From Macrolepiota albuminosa (Eukaryota > Basidiomycota > Agaricomycetes > Agaricales > Agaricaceae): a stretch of 64,000 nt of DNA. Below are positions 23,045 to 33,703 of the stretch, one piece after another. The stretch covers positions 62,001-126,000 of the forward strand of contig JAMWFC010000070.1 of NCBI GenBank assembly GCA_027475525.1, given 5' to 3'. Position 1 is the stretch's first letter; every line of letters starts with the position of its first letter. The notes under the pieces were generated by a model. It ran no database searches, was not told the DNA's origin, and was given only the letters and a program-made list of their open reading frames with translations. Position numbers and translations under genes: made by a program.

Positions 23045-25701
23045 TTGGCGACGATCACGGAGATGTAGCGCTAACGCTGGAATATGACCATTTAACTGGT
23101 CTTGTAACTGTTTTGTCTACTGCTTTTCTTGACGAAGATGTTTTAACTACTTTACCTACTACCAACGCAGAGCCTTCCCAGAAAAATCAAAACATTACCG
23201 ACTCTTCTCTTGCCTACTTGTACCTTACCGCTTCCGAATCTTTTCAAAGTATTGCGTCTACCGACACCTATCTCACTACTCTTCCCGGAGCCTCGTCTCC
23301 TGCCGTTCTTGGACTTGCCACCCCTCAGGCTACAGTTCCCCTTTCCACCTCTGTGTATAACCAAGCTAATGCTCCCAAAAGGAAAGGGGTCCAAGTTAAA
23401 AAGAAATATAAGCCAGTTGCGCTTAAAACAAATATAACCAAGCTAATGCTCCCAAAAGGAAAGGGGTCCAAGTTAAAAAGAAATATAAGCCAGTTGCGCT
23501 TAAAACAAAGCCCATCGCTACGCACTCTCCCGAGACTTTTAGAATCAAGTGCCAGATTATTGGCGATCCTCTTGCCGACATGCCGACCTTATCACCAAAT
23601 CCGCCACCCTTTCAGCCGACAGGACGTTTTACCGCGGAGCGCCAGCAGCAGTTTGCTAAGGAGCACGACACAGGATTTTTGACCAAAGATGAGTTGAACG
23701 TCCTTACCGATCTTGTCGCTAAGCAAGATAAAGCCTTCGCTTGGGAAGACTCAGAACGCGGTAGTCTACGGACAGATTTCTTCCCGCCAGTCGTCATCCC
23801 GACTATTCCTCACGTGCCATGGACTGAGCACAACCGACCGTTACCGCCTGGAATCGAAGCCGAGGTCTGCCAGATTATTAGGACCAAGATACAGGCTGGC
23901 GTCTACGAGCCCTCCAATAGTTCTTACCGCTCCCGCTGGTTCTGTGTCCTCAAGAAGAATGGCAATCTACGCATAGTCCACAGTCTTGAGCCGCTGAATA
24001 GAGTTACAATACGACACTCTGGCGTACCGCCTTTCCCTGACCACTTTGCCAAGTCCTTTGCCGGGCGTATCTGTGGCGCCACCCTTGATCTCTACGTTGG
24101 CTACGATGAACGTTTGATACACCCCTCTTCCCGTGACCTCACCACCTTTCAAACTCCGTTTGGCGCCTTGCGCCTAGTCACCTTACCGATGGGCTGGACA
24201 AACTCAGTCCCCATATTCCATGACGACATCACCTTCATCCTCCAACCTGAGATACCGCACAATGTCCTTAGCTTCATTGATGACGTTGGCGTCAAAGGCC
24301 CCAAAGACTGGCGACTCATAAACGGCTTACCGGCAACCCATCCCGACAACTCCAACATTCGCTTAGCGCTATGGGATTTTTTCCAGCTGCTCAATCGAGT
24401 TCTCCAACGTATGAAGTATAGCGGTGGTACCTTTAGCGGTCACAAACTCCTCCTATGCGCGCCAAGGTTCAAAATACTTGGTCACATCTGCACTCCCGAC
24501 GGCTGCGTTCCCGACGAGTCTCGCTTAGCACTCTTAGAGCGCTGGGGTCCTTGCCGCGACTTATCTGAAGTTCGCGCCTTTCTTGGCACCGTTGGCGTTC
24601 TCAGGATATTCGTCAAAAACTTTGCCCATCGCGCACACGCCCTTAACCGACTCACCCGCGCTAACAAGCCCTTCGAATTTGGGCCAGACCAGGTCACTGC
24701 CCAACGCGACTTAGTAAAAGCTCTGCAGGACGCCAAGCCCCTAGTCCCCATCGATTATACCTCTGCCGACCCTGTTATCTTGGCGGTGGACACCTCGTAC
24801 ATTGCCGTTGGCTACTTCCTGTGCCAGTGCCTTAGCGACAATCGGAAACAGCGACGTTACAACCGCTTTGGGTCTATCACGCTTAACGACAGAGAGTCTC
24901 GCTACAGTCAGCCTAAGCTAGAACTTTATGGACTCTTCAAAGCCTTCCGGTCGCTAAAGATGTATTTGATTGGCGTACGGAACCTTATCGTTGAAGTCGA
25001 CGCTAGGTACATTAAAGGCATGCTGCAGAATCCCGATATCCAGCCATCTGCTAGCATGAACCGGTGGGTAGTCGCCATCCTCATGTTTCACTTCGAGTTG
25101 GTACACGTCAAGAGCTCTTTCCATGGACCAGATGGACTCTCTAGGCGACCACGGCAGCCTGGCAACCCGGTAGTGGACCCTCAGGCTGATAGCAATTTCG
25201 AGGACTGGATCGACCGCTTACATGGTTTCGTGCACCTCATACAACAGCCAATCCCCCTATTACGACGGCAACAGTCTACCAGTATCCTGTTACATCCCAT
25301 CGTCCCTTACCGCCCCGAGACCTTTAGCGCACCCCTCACATTCTACACGGCAAGCATCCTTGGACAAGACTTGCCTCCCGTAAAAGTCGTACAGGAACCC
25401 CAGTCGCTAAGAGAAGACAGCAGAAACCTGACCTACGATGCCGTTCCCCGATCCGCCAAGGCAAAGGCGGAAGATAGTCGCCTGTTAGTAGTCGAGCAAT
25501 GGATACAAGACCTTAAGCGACCCCCAGACCTTACCGACGAACAATACGCTACCTTTATCCGATATGCTACCCACTTCTTCTTTACCGACAACCGACTTTG
25601 GCGACGAAATCGAGATGGTGCTCACAAGCTGATCATCAAGCCAGAAGGTCGCTTACGAGTCTTGCGCGCTATGCATGACGAGCTAGGTCATAGAGGTCTG
25701 T
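23017..25701 (+). pseudogene. Element B pol: linker, reverse transcriptase, RNase H
   Basis: Read in the -1 frame relative to gag, with an overlap of at least 28 nt and no ATG at its start, which suggests programmed frameshifting. A 77-bp duplication at 23361/23438 breaks the linker. RT contains VLKKNGNLRIVH, LVTLPMGWTNS and the active site FIDDVGVKGPKDW, with FIDD replacing YxDD. RNase H begins about LAVDTSYIAVGYFLCQC and includes LIVEVDARYIKGML. The reading runs to HDELGHRGL, which starts the integrase zinc region, where a solo LTR is inserted at 25702. The part before the insertion has no nonsense mutation apart from the duplication effect. Confidence 0.88.
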
Positions 25702-26775
25702 TGATGACGCCCAAATTGCGCTAAGGTGCACTATCACTAGTACAGCTACTTAGTCAATATAGCTTTGGACGCGCTAAGTATGGGAGAGAGTCCCGGACAG
25801 GTCCCAGAGAACGCACAGTAGGCAAGAGGTTGGTGGTAAGGAAAAGGGGAGATTGGCGCTTATTTAAGGCCCAAAAATGCGGCAAGAGTATGCTAAAAAT
25901 CACCAATGAAAGGTGCTAAGAGGCGCGGGAAAGAGTCGCCAAGGAAAGGCGCTAAGGAGCGCGAGAGAGAGTCGCCAAGAAAAGGCGCTAAGGAGCGCGA
26001 GAGAGAGTCGCCAAGAAAAGGCGCTAAGGAGTGTGGGAGAGAGTCGCCAAGGAAAGGCGCTAAGAGACACTGTAAAGGGGTCACTAAGAGGCGCTAAGTG
26101 TTAGCACCTAAAAGAGATGATAAAATGACGAGATTGCTTAGCAGATCTAAGCGCAAATGCCTTGCCGTAGTTGCAAGACACTAAGAGATTGCAGACAGAA
26201 AGGGTGAGAGAGAACTAAAGCAGAGTCCCCTTGCCGACACGGTCAACAAAAAGGTAGTCTGTTGCGTAGGGTGACCAAAATGTTGGGATACAATCCCTAC
26301 TGCCAAATTGATGATGTACTACTAACAAAAAGTAAGTATTTATATGTAAGTAAATGCCCTGAATTAAACTATATGGTGAAGAAGTCCACAATCATGCTGT
26401 CAGTCTGAGTCGGCAAGAAGCTAAGCGATGTCAGGTGCTAAGGTGAAACTCCAAGCTGTCTGTCATAAAATACTTCATCATTCCTACTGCCACCAGCTAA
26501 GAGCATCATGGGTGCCAAGTGTCTGTGTCCGTGTATGGCCCTGAAGGGTGAGTGGCAAGGTGCGGCAAGGTGTCAAGAGGAGTGCTAAGAATAGATGGTG
26601 CCATAAAGAGTGGTCCTGGAGTAATTAGAGGCTCCAGCTGCGAGTTATTAACATAAAAATATGCAAAAATTAGCCCCTGGAGCGCTAAGACATGCCGCTC
26701 CTGGTGGTCCCAGTGTGCCAATGTGAGATGCTTGTGTTGGCGCTATCTGTGGTTATCTATAATGGGAGCTCATCA
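25702..26775. repeat. 1074-bp solo LTR in element B pol
   Basis: TGATGACGCCC...GAGCTCATCA, flanked by a perfect 4-bp duplication ctgt (25698-25701 and 26776-26779). Removing it joins RGLYATRASLLERFWW, as in element C at 35950. It is almost identical to 32626-33699, yet distinct from the LTRs of A, B, C and E. No internal region of this family is present. Confidence 0.92.
25906..26095. repeat. 36-bp tandem repeats inside the solo LTR
   Basis: About five units of the type AAAGGCGCTAAGGAGCGCGA followed by GAGAGAGTCGCCAAGA. The middle two are identical and the outer ones diverged. The same array occurs at 32830-33019. Open frames here are by-products of a repeat unit divisible by three. Confidence 0.9.
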
Positions 26776-26779
26776 CTGT

Positions 26780-27998
26780 ACGCTACCCGAGCTTCTCTAT
26801 TAGAACGCTTCTGGTGGCCACACGCTAGTGCCGACATCGCCTGGTACATTAGGACTTGCCACCTTTGCCAAATTCAACAGACGCGCCAAGTGCTCATACC
26901 GCCAACCGTTGCAATGCCAGCTCCCCTCTTCAGCAAAATCTACGTCGATACCATGCATATGCCCAAGTCTGGTCGCTACAAGTACATCATTCAAGGTCGT
27001 TGCTCGCTAATCCACTGGCCTGAATTTCGAATGCTCCAAAGAGAAAATACAGAGGCGGTCGCCAAGTGGCTATTTGAGGACGTCATCTGCCGTTGGGGAG
27101 CGCTAAGGGAAATCGTCACGGATAACGGTGCGCCCATTATCAAAGCGCTAACTTACCTCGCCAAGAAATACAATATCCATCACATTCGAGTATCTGGTTA
27201 CAACAAACGCGCCAATGGCCTGGTGGAAAGACCACACTTTGACGTTCGGCAAGCGCTCTTCAAGGCAGTCGATGGCGACAAATCTCGTTGGAGCGAAGCG
27301 ACGTATTCAGTATTTTGGTCGGAAAGAGTTACCATTCATAAGCGCATGGGTTGTTCTCCCTATTACGCGGCTACTGGCACCCATCCTTTACTCCCTGCCG
27401 ACATCATAGAAGCGACCTACCTTCAGCCAGCACCCAACAGCATCTTAGCGACTACCGATCTTATCGCCAGACGAGCTATTGATCTCCAGCGAAGGAAAGA
27501 AGATTTAGAGCGACTCCACGAGGTAGTCTTTAGCGCACGTCGCCAAGCAGCATTACGATTCGAGACCGAGCATAGCGCTACCATCAAAGATTACAACTTC
27601 CCGAGGGGCGCGCTAGTGCTTATGCGCAACTCCAAAATTGAAACTTCATACAACAAGAAAATGCGCCCTCGCTATCTAGGACCTTTGGTAGTTATCTCTC
27701 GTAACCGTGGAGGCGCTTACGTGCTCTGTGAATTAGATGGTTCAGTACTGCATCGACCGGTTGCCGCTTTTCGCCTATTGCCGTATCTCGCCAGAGAACA
27801 AATCGACTTGCCGCTTGAAGCGCTAGATATCGACACCGCCAAGCTGAGAGAACTTGACCGTATCTCGCCAGAGAACAAATCGACTTGCCGCTTGAAGCGC
27901 TAGATATCGACACCGCCAAGCTGAGAGAACTTGAAGAAACCGAATTACTGGACGATGATGACTTGCCGACTCTAGTTGAAGAAGAAGAAAATGATTAG
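26780..27998 (+). pseudogene. Element B integrase
   Basis: Inserts the cDNA copy. The zinc region is completed by WYIRTCHLC. Catalytic triad: Asp in YVDTMHMPKSG, Asp in IVTDNGAPI and Glu in ANGLVERPHFD. A GPY-type C-terminus follows (RPRYLGPLVVISRNRGGAYV), then an acidic tail EETELLDDDDLPT and TAG at 27996-27998. A 77-bp duplication (27781/27858) truncates the frame artificially at 27903; the true tail is downstream. No other lesion is evident. Confidence 0.88.
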
Positions 27999-28265
27999 AA
28001 AAGAATATATTGATGAGCTCTCTTTTTCTATTACCTATCTTACTTATCTCTCTTGCCGATACTTACTGTACTATATCCAACAGACAATTCTTTACATAGT
28101 CAAGTCGCAGCGCTAGCGTGTCGCCAACGCTTAGCGCATTGCGCAACTCTCGCCAAGGGTTTTTCGCTATGATGATTTACTGAGCGTTTCCCTTTTCTCA
28201 AAAATTTGTCTAAGTCCCTCACCTACTACTCTTCTTGCTAAAACCTACTTTAGAATACTTACCGC
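27999..28265 (+). other. Element B tail between integrase and element C
   Basis: Non-coding. Matches element C 37098-37440. It ends at the target duplication ccgc (28262-28265), after which element C begins. B's own continuation is at 41373. Confidence 0.7.
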
Positions 28266-29373
28266 TGATAGGACCCTATACAGGTTAGGCGCATCAACGG
28301 CAGGCTCGGCACCGGCTCCGGAAACCTTGCCGCACTCGTTCCGAACTTAGCGCACGCGTTCTACCCATTTTAAGCCATTCCCGACGGCCGCGCACGGCAA
28401 GAAGCAGATCCAATCAGTGATAGCGCCGATCGGCAGACAGAATGACAACTGACAGATGGCATGGCCGCGCACGGCAAGAAGCAGATCCAATCAGTGATAG
28501 CGCCGATCGGCAGACAGAATGACAACTGACAGATGGCATTAGTCACTGACGACAGCGCTTAGCGAGAAGCCTGATGATCTATCAAAAACTGACGGACAGC
28601 TTGGCGTTTGACCTTGGCGTCTGACACCGCTTAGCGTCTCGATTTGGCGCCTGACATTGCTTAGGTGCTCTGACGGACAGAAGGGTGATGGAGTGATGGT
28701 TTAGCTTCGCGATCTGTCGCCTGGCGTCGCTAAGGCTCTTGAATGGACGGTAGGGATCTGAAACCGTTGGAGCTACCCCTTTGAAATTTTCCAGTTTACC
28801 GCACTCAGGCGTCATTAGCCACTGGCGACGGCGAACTCATTGTAGTATAAAAGTACTTACCGACTTGTACATAGGGCACCACATCAGAACAATAGACCAC
28901 AGTTTACTCCCCTTTCCTCAGTCTCCCTTACGCTCAAGAGCTCATTTACGCTACGGTCGGCAACGTCAAACTCATCGGCAGTTGTAGACGCTCGCCAACA
29001 CTCGACATACTCGCGCCTTGCAACTACGGCAGGCATTATCGACGCTTAGAACTTCGCTAAGCTTATCGTGCTCTTGCCGCTCACCCTTGCCGTGTTCACT
29101 TACCGCATTTCCTTAGGCGCTTTACCTTAGCGCTTGACACTTGCCGACCCCGTTACCGACTTTTACCCGTGTTCACTTACCGCATTTCCTTAGGCGCTTT
29201 ACCTTAGCGCTTGACACTTGCCGACCCCGTTACCGACTTTTACCTTTTTCACAGACGCGTTCTCTGGGACCTGCCCGGGACTCCTCAAATCACTTATAGC
29301 GCGCCCAACGCACACTCTTGGTACGGTAACACAATACCTACATTTGTTGCTGACCAAACTTTGGGCGTCATCA
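28266..29373 (+). repeat. LTR2, 5' LTR of element C
   Basis: 1108 bp including two 77-bp duplications (28386/28463 and 29091/29168). Without these it is about 954 bp. TATAAAA at 28846-28852 is the likely promoter box for gag-pol. Confidence 0.92.
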
Positions 29374-29753
29374 AATTGGAGCCCACCGCAAGGGATCTCT
29401 AGGGCAGAATTCCGCCAGAAACCCGTCTCCAGCGTAGGCGCCGCCTGCTAGACCAGTCGGCAGAAGGCATAGCTCCTTCCCACCCATCAACTCCACAACC
29501 ACCTGGTGCCTTACCGGGTCTCTCTCTAGCCCAGGAACTACAGAACGCCACTGTAGACGCTTTTCCTGATCTCTTCCCGCATTCCCTCGATTATAGCGCC
29601 GACGACCCCTTAGCGTCGCCCTTTGCCTTACCGCAATCAATCACTCCCATTACTCCGCTAACGCCTCTTTCTCAAATCATTTTGCTTACCCCGTCGCCAA
29701 TCTCCAGAACTCCTTCCCCACTACCGCTAACCGAACTCGTTACCACAGTCGCT

Positions 29754-32142
29754 ATGGAACAACAAGTCCAGCGCATGCCGCCACGCAACCACTTCTCGGC
29801 ACCGAAATGGGACGAGTCCAAGCCACGGGAGCTCTCCCAGTATTTCAAGGAGTTGGAGTATCTATTCAGAGATTGTAACATTACCGACCACACGCAGATG
29901 AAGGAGTATGCGGCAAGATACGTATCATATGACACGGCAGAGACGTGGACAGGTTTGACCGAGTTTGCCGCCTTTGTCCCTGCCGCCCCACCAGCTCCAG
30001 CTCAAGGCGCTTCGTATGAGGACTGGAAGACGGCAGTGATCCAGCTGTACCCTGGCGCAGAGGAGGCTACCCGATACACGGTAAACAAGCTCCAGAAACT
30101 AGTACAGGAATCTTTCGACAACGGCACATCTTCGCTTGGCGCGTTCTCTACGTATTACCGCGAGTTCCAGAAGATCGCTAGGTGGCTTCTGCAGAACGGC
30201 AAGCTTTACATTAACGAGGAACGTCGCCTATTTCAGCAAGGCATCCCGACTTCACTGTGGACTCATATTGCTCGTCGCCTAGAGATAGTTCATCAGGCTC
30301 ATCACCCTGACGAGCCCTATAACGTTGCCGACGTCTTTGAAGCCGGTAAATGGGTTCTCAAGGGAACGGACACTGGCGTTGGACTGCAACGCGCTAGGAC
30401 GAGCCCACCACCTGAGCGAACTAACGGTATAATTCCCATCCTGCCTCCTGTTGCTGACTTCGTTAAGAAAGAAGAACTCAATGCTGCCATTACCGCCGCC
30501 GTCGCTTCCGCTATGACACGTATCGAAACTATGATCACCACCAACCTCACCGCTAACCGACCCGCTAACGTACCCACACCTGGCCCTTGCCACTTCTGTG
30601 GGGAAATTGGCCATACCATGACTAGAGGACGCTGCGTTACTCTCAAAAACTACCACCTGGCCCTTGCCACTTCTGTGGGGAAATTGGCCATACCATGACT
30701 AGAGGACGCTGCGTACTCTCGAAAACTACATTCGGCAAGGAAGGATTCGACGGGCTATCGACGGCAAGATAGTCCTCACCACTGGCGCCATCATTCCCAA
30801 CTACCCAGACAAGAAGTCCTTCCAGGAGCGAGTTGATGAATGGCATAGGCGCAATCCAGGACAAATCGTTACCGGCACGCTATCTGGCAACGCCAACCCC
30901 GACCCCGAACAGGCGACCCAACAGCAGATGATTCACGAGGTCCTACATTTCGACAGCGTTGGCGACCACCCTACTTTTTCGCGGGAAGAGCGTATCGCCA
31001 AGCTCCAACAGGAGTTGGATTCGCTTAAGAATCAGGTGTTTGATGGGGTTGAAGTTAAGCAGCCCAAACAACCTCTCAAAGGATATAAGCCGATGCCTCC
31101 CGCTAGCAAGTTACCGACACCTGCTCCTGCCGCACCTCCTGCCACTGCCCCTGCTCCTGCTTCAGAACCATCGTCGTCCGCTACCGCTCCCGAACCGCCT
31201 TTGCCGCCTCTCCATCCCTATTCAGGGATTCCCGACAGATATCATGCTCCCGCCCAACGAAACTTTGCCGCTCCCGAGAAACGTCCTGAGGGTGGCTACC
31301 GACCAACCGCGCCAATATTCGACATCGAAAAATCGAACCACGTCTTTAACCGCATCATGAAAACCCACGTCACCTTGTCAGTAGAAGAGCTTTGTAGTAT
31401 TGCTCCCGACGTCCGCAACCAAGTCAAGACGGCAGTCACTCCCCGACGACCCTTGGCGACAGCCGTTGCCGAGGTCGAGGATCTCGACGACGCGCTCCCT
31501 GGTTTTTCCGTTACCGTCGACTCTCTGGACACTGAAGACTCTCCTGCCGACACCATCGCTAACGCCACCTCTGTGGACCCAGTGGAGACCTACCTTAGGT
31601 CGGTAGACCATGGAGAAGACCCAGCAATCCTTACCGTCGCTCAAGAATCGCACGCTATCCGCTCGGTAGCGCTAACCGTAGACAACAAGCACGAAGTAGA
31701 GGCAATCGTGGATAGCGGGTCTCAGATCATTTCTATGGCAGCGGAAGTCGCTAACGATCTAGGCCTCATTTACAACCCTACGGTTATACTAAACATGCAG
31801 AGTGCTAACGGCACAGTAGACCGATCCCTAGGACTCGCCAAGAATGTGCCGTGCACCCTTGGCGACATCACTTTTTATCTTCAGATACATATCTTACGTT
31901 CACCAGCTTACGACCTACTACTTGGCAGACCCTTTGACGTCTTGGCGCGATCAGTCGTCAAGACAGTTACCGACGAGGAAACGACCCTCACAATTAGCGA
32001 CCCAAATTCCGGAATCCGACGAACGGTGCCAACGTTCCCTAGGGGACAACGAAAAGGCGCCCGCGCTAAGCCCCCGGAGTTTACCGACCAACACGCCAAC
32101 GAGCCTCCACACCGGTGTTTTCACAGACCATCGAGGAGGTGA
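29754..32142 (+). pseudogene. Element C gag-protease
   Basis: Same organisation as B's gag: MEQQVQRMPPRNHF start, zinc knuckle CHFCGEIGHTMTRGRC, Pro/Ala-rich linker, retropepsin IVDSGSQIISMA and LLLGRPFDVLA. A 77-bp duplication (30577/30654) breaks the frame just after the zinc knuckle. A further base difference follows at about 30714 (GCGTACTCTC versus GCGTTACTCTC in the first copy). The second half, from 30928, is open to the TGA at 32140-32142. The C and B proteins are nearly identical by eye. Confidence 0.85.
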
Positions 32143-32625
32143 TTGGCGACGATCACGGAGATGTGGAGCTAACACTGGAATTTGACCATTCAACTGGTCT
32201 TGTAACTGTTTTGTCTACTGCTTTTCTTGACGAAGATATTTTAACTACATTACCCACTACCGACGCAGAGCCTTCCCAGAAAAATCAAAATATTACCGAC
32301 TCCTCTCTTGCCTACTTGTACCTTACCGCTTCTGAATCATTTCAAAATATTGCGTCTACCGATACGTATCTCACTACCCTTCCCGGAGCCTCGTCTCCTG
32401 CCGTTCTTGGACTTGCCGCACCCCAGGCTACAGTTCCCCTTTCCACCTCTGTTTATAATCAAGCTAACGCTCCCAAAAGGAAAGGGGTTCAAGTTAAAAA
32501 GAAATATAAGCCAGTTGCGCTTAAAACAAAACCAATCGCTACGCACTCTCCCGAGACGTTTAGAATCGAGCGCCAGATCATTGGCGACCCTCTTGCCGAC
32601 ATACCGACCTTGTCACCAAATCCGC
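32115..32625 (+). pseudogene. Element C pol, first part
   Basis: The -1 frame again overlaps the end of gag, exactly as in B. It encodes the Ser/Thr-rich linker and the basic segment RKGVQVKKKYKPVALKTKP, and runs to SPNP where the solo LTR is inserted. Here the linker lacks the 77-bp duplication seen in B, so it shows the natural reading. Confidence 0.85.
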
Positions 32626-33699
32626 TGATGACGTCCAAATTGCGCTAAGGTGCACTATCACTAGTACAGCTACTTAGTCAATATAGCTTTGGATGCGCTA
32701 AGTATGGGAGAGAGTCCCGGACAGGTCCCAGAGAACGCACAGTAGGCAAGAGGTTGGTGGTAAGGAAAAGGGGAGATTGGCGCTTATTTAAGGCCCAAAA
32801 ATGCGGCAAGAGTATGCTAAAAATCACCAATGAAAGGTGCTAAGAGGCGCGGGAAAGAGTCGCCAAGGAAAGGCGCTAAGGAGCGCGAGAGAGAGTCGCC
32901 AAGAAAAGGCGCTAAGGAGCGCGAGAGAGAGTCGCCAAGAAAAGGCGCTAAGGAGTGTGGGAGAGAGTCGCCAAGGAAAGGCGCTAAGAGACACTGTAAA
33001 GGGGTCACTAAGAGGCGCTAAGTGTTAGCACCTAAAAGAGATGATAAAATGACGAGATTGCTTAGCAGATCTAAGCGCAAATGCCTTGCCGTAGTTGCAA
33101 GACACTAAGAGATTGCAGACAGAAAGGGTGAGAGAGAACTAAAGCAGAGTCCCCTTGCCGACACGGTCAACAAAAAGGTAGTCTGTTGCGTAGGGTGACC
33201 AAAATGTTGGGATACAATCCCTACTGCCAAATTGATGATGTACTACTAACAAAAAGTAAGTATTTATATGTAAGTAAATGCCCTGAATTAAACTATATGG
33301 TGAAGAAGTCCACAATCATGCTGTCAGTCTGAGTCGGCAAGAAGCTAAGCGACGTCAGGTGCTAAGGTGAAACTCCAAGCTGTCTGTCATAAAATACTTC
33401 ATCATTCCTACTGCCACCAGCTAAGAGCATCATGGGTGCCAAGTGTCTGTGTCCGTGTATGGCCCTGAAGGGTGAGTGGCAAGGTGCGGCAAGGTGTCAA
33501 GAGGAGTGCTAAGAATAGATGGTGCCATAAAGAGTGGTCCTGGAGTAATTAGAGGCTCCAGCTGCGAGTTATTAACATAAAAATATGCAAAAATTAGCCC
33601 CTGGAGCGCTAAGACGTGCCGCTCCTGGTGGTCCCAGTGTGTCAATGTGAGATGCTTGTGTTGGCGCTATCCGTGGTTATCTATAATGGGAGCTCATCA
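32626..33699. repeat. 1074-bp solo LTR in element C pol
   Basis: Near-identical to 25702-26775, but at a different position and with a different target duplication: ccgc at 32622-32625 and 33700-33703. Removing it restores SPNPPPFQPTGRF, as in B. It contains the same 36-bp tandem array. Confidence 0.92.
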
Positions 33700-33703
33700 C
33701 CGC

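Noticed and set aside
25906..26095. 36-bp repeats resembling a CRISPR array (also 32830-33019)
   Set aside because: Units are contiguous without spacers, inside an LTR, in a eukaryotic sequence.
25906..26104. Three overlapping 63-residue frames rich in Arg, Glu and Lys
   Set aside because: Created by translating the 36-bp tandem repeat in every frame.
28781..28987. Small open frames inside LTRs (also 40856-41062 and 45859-46092)
   Set aside because: They recur only because the LTRs are repeated, overlap the promoter box, and encode nothing recognisable.
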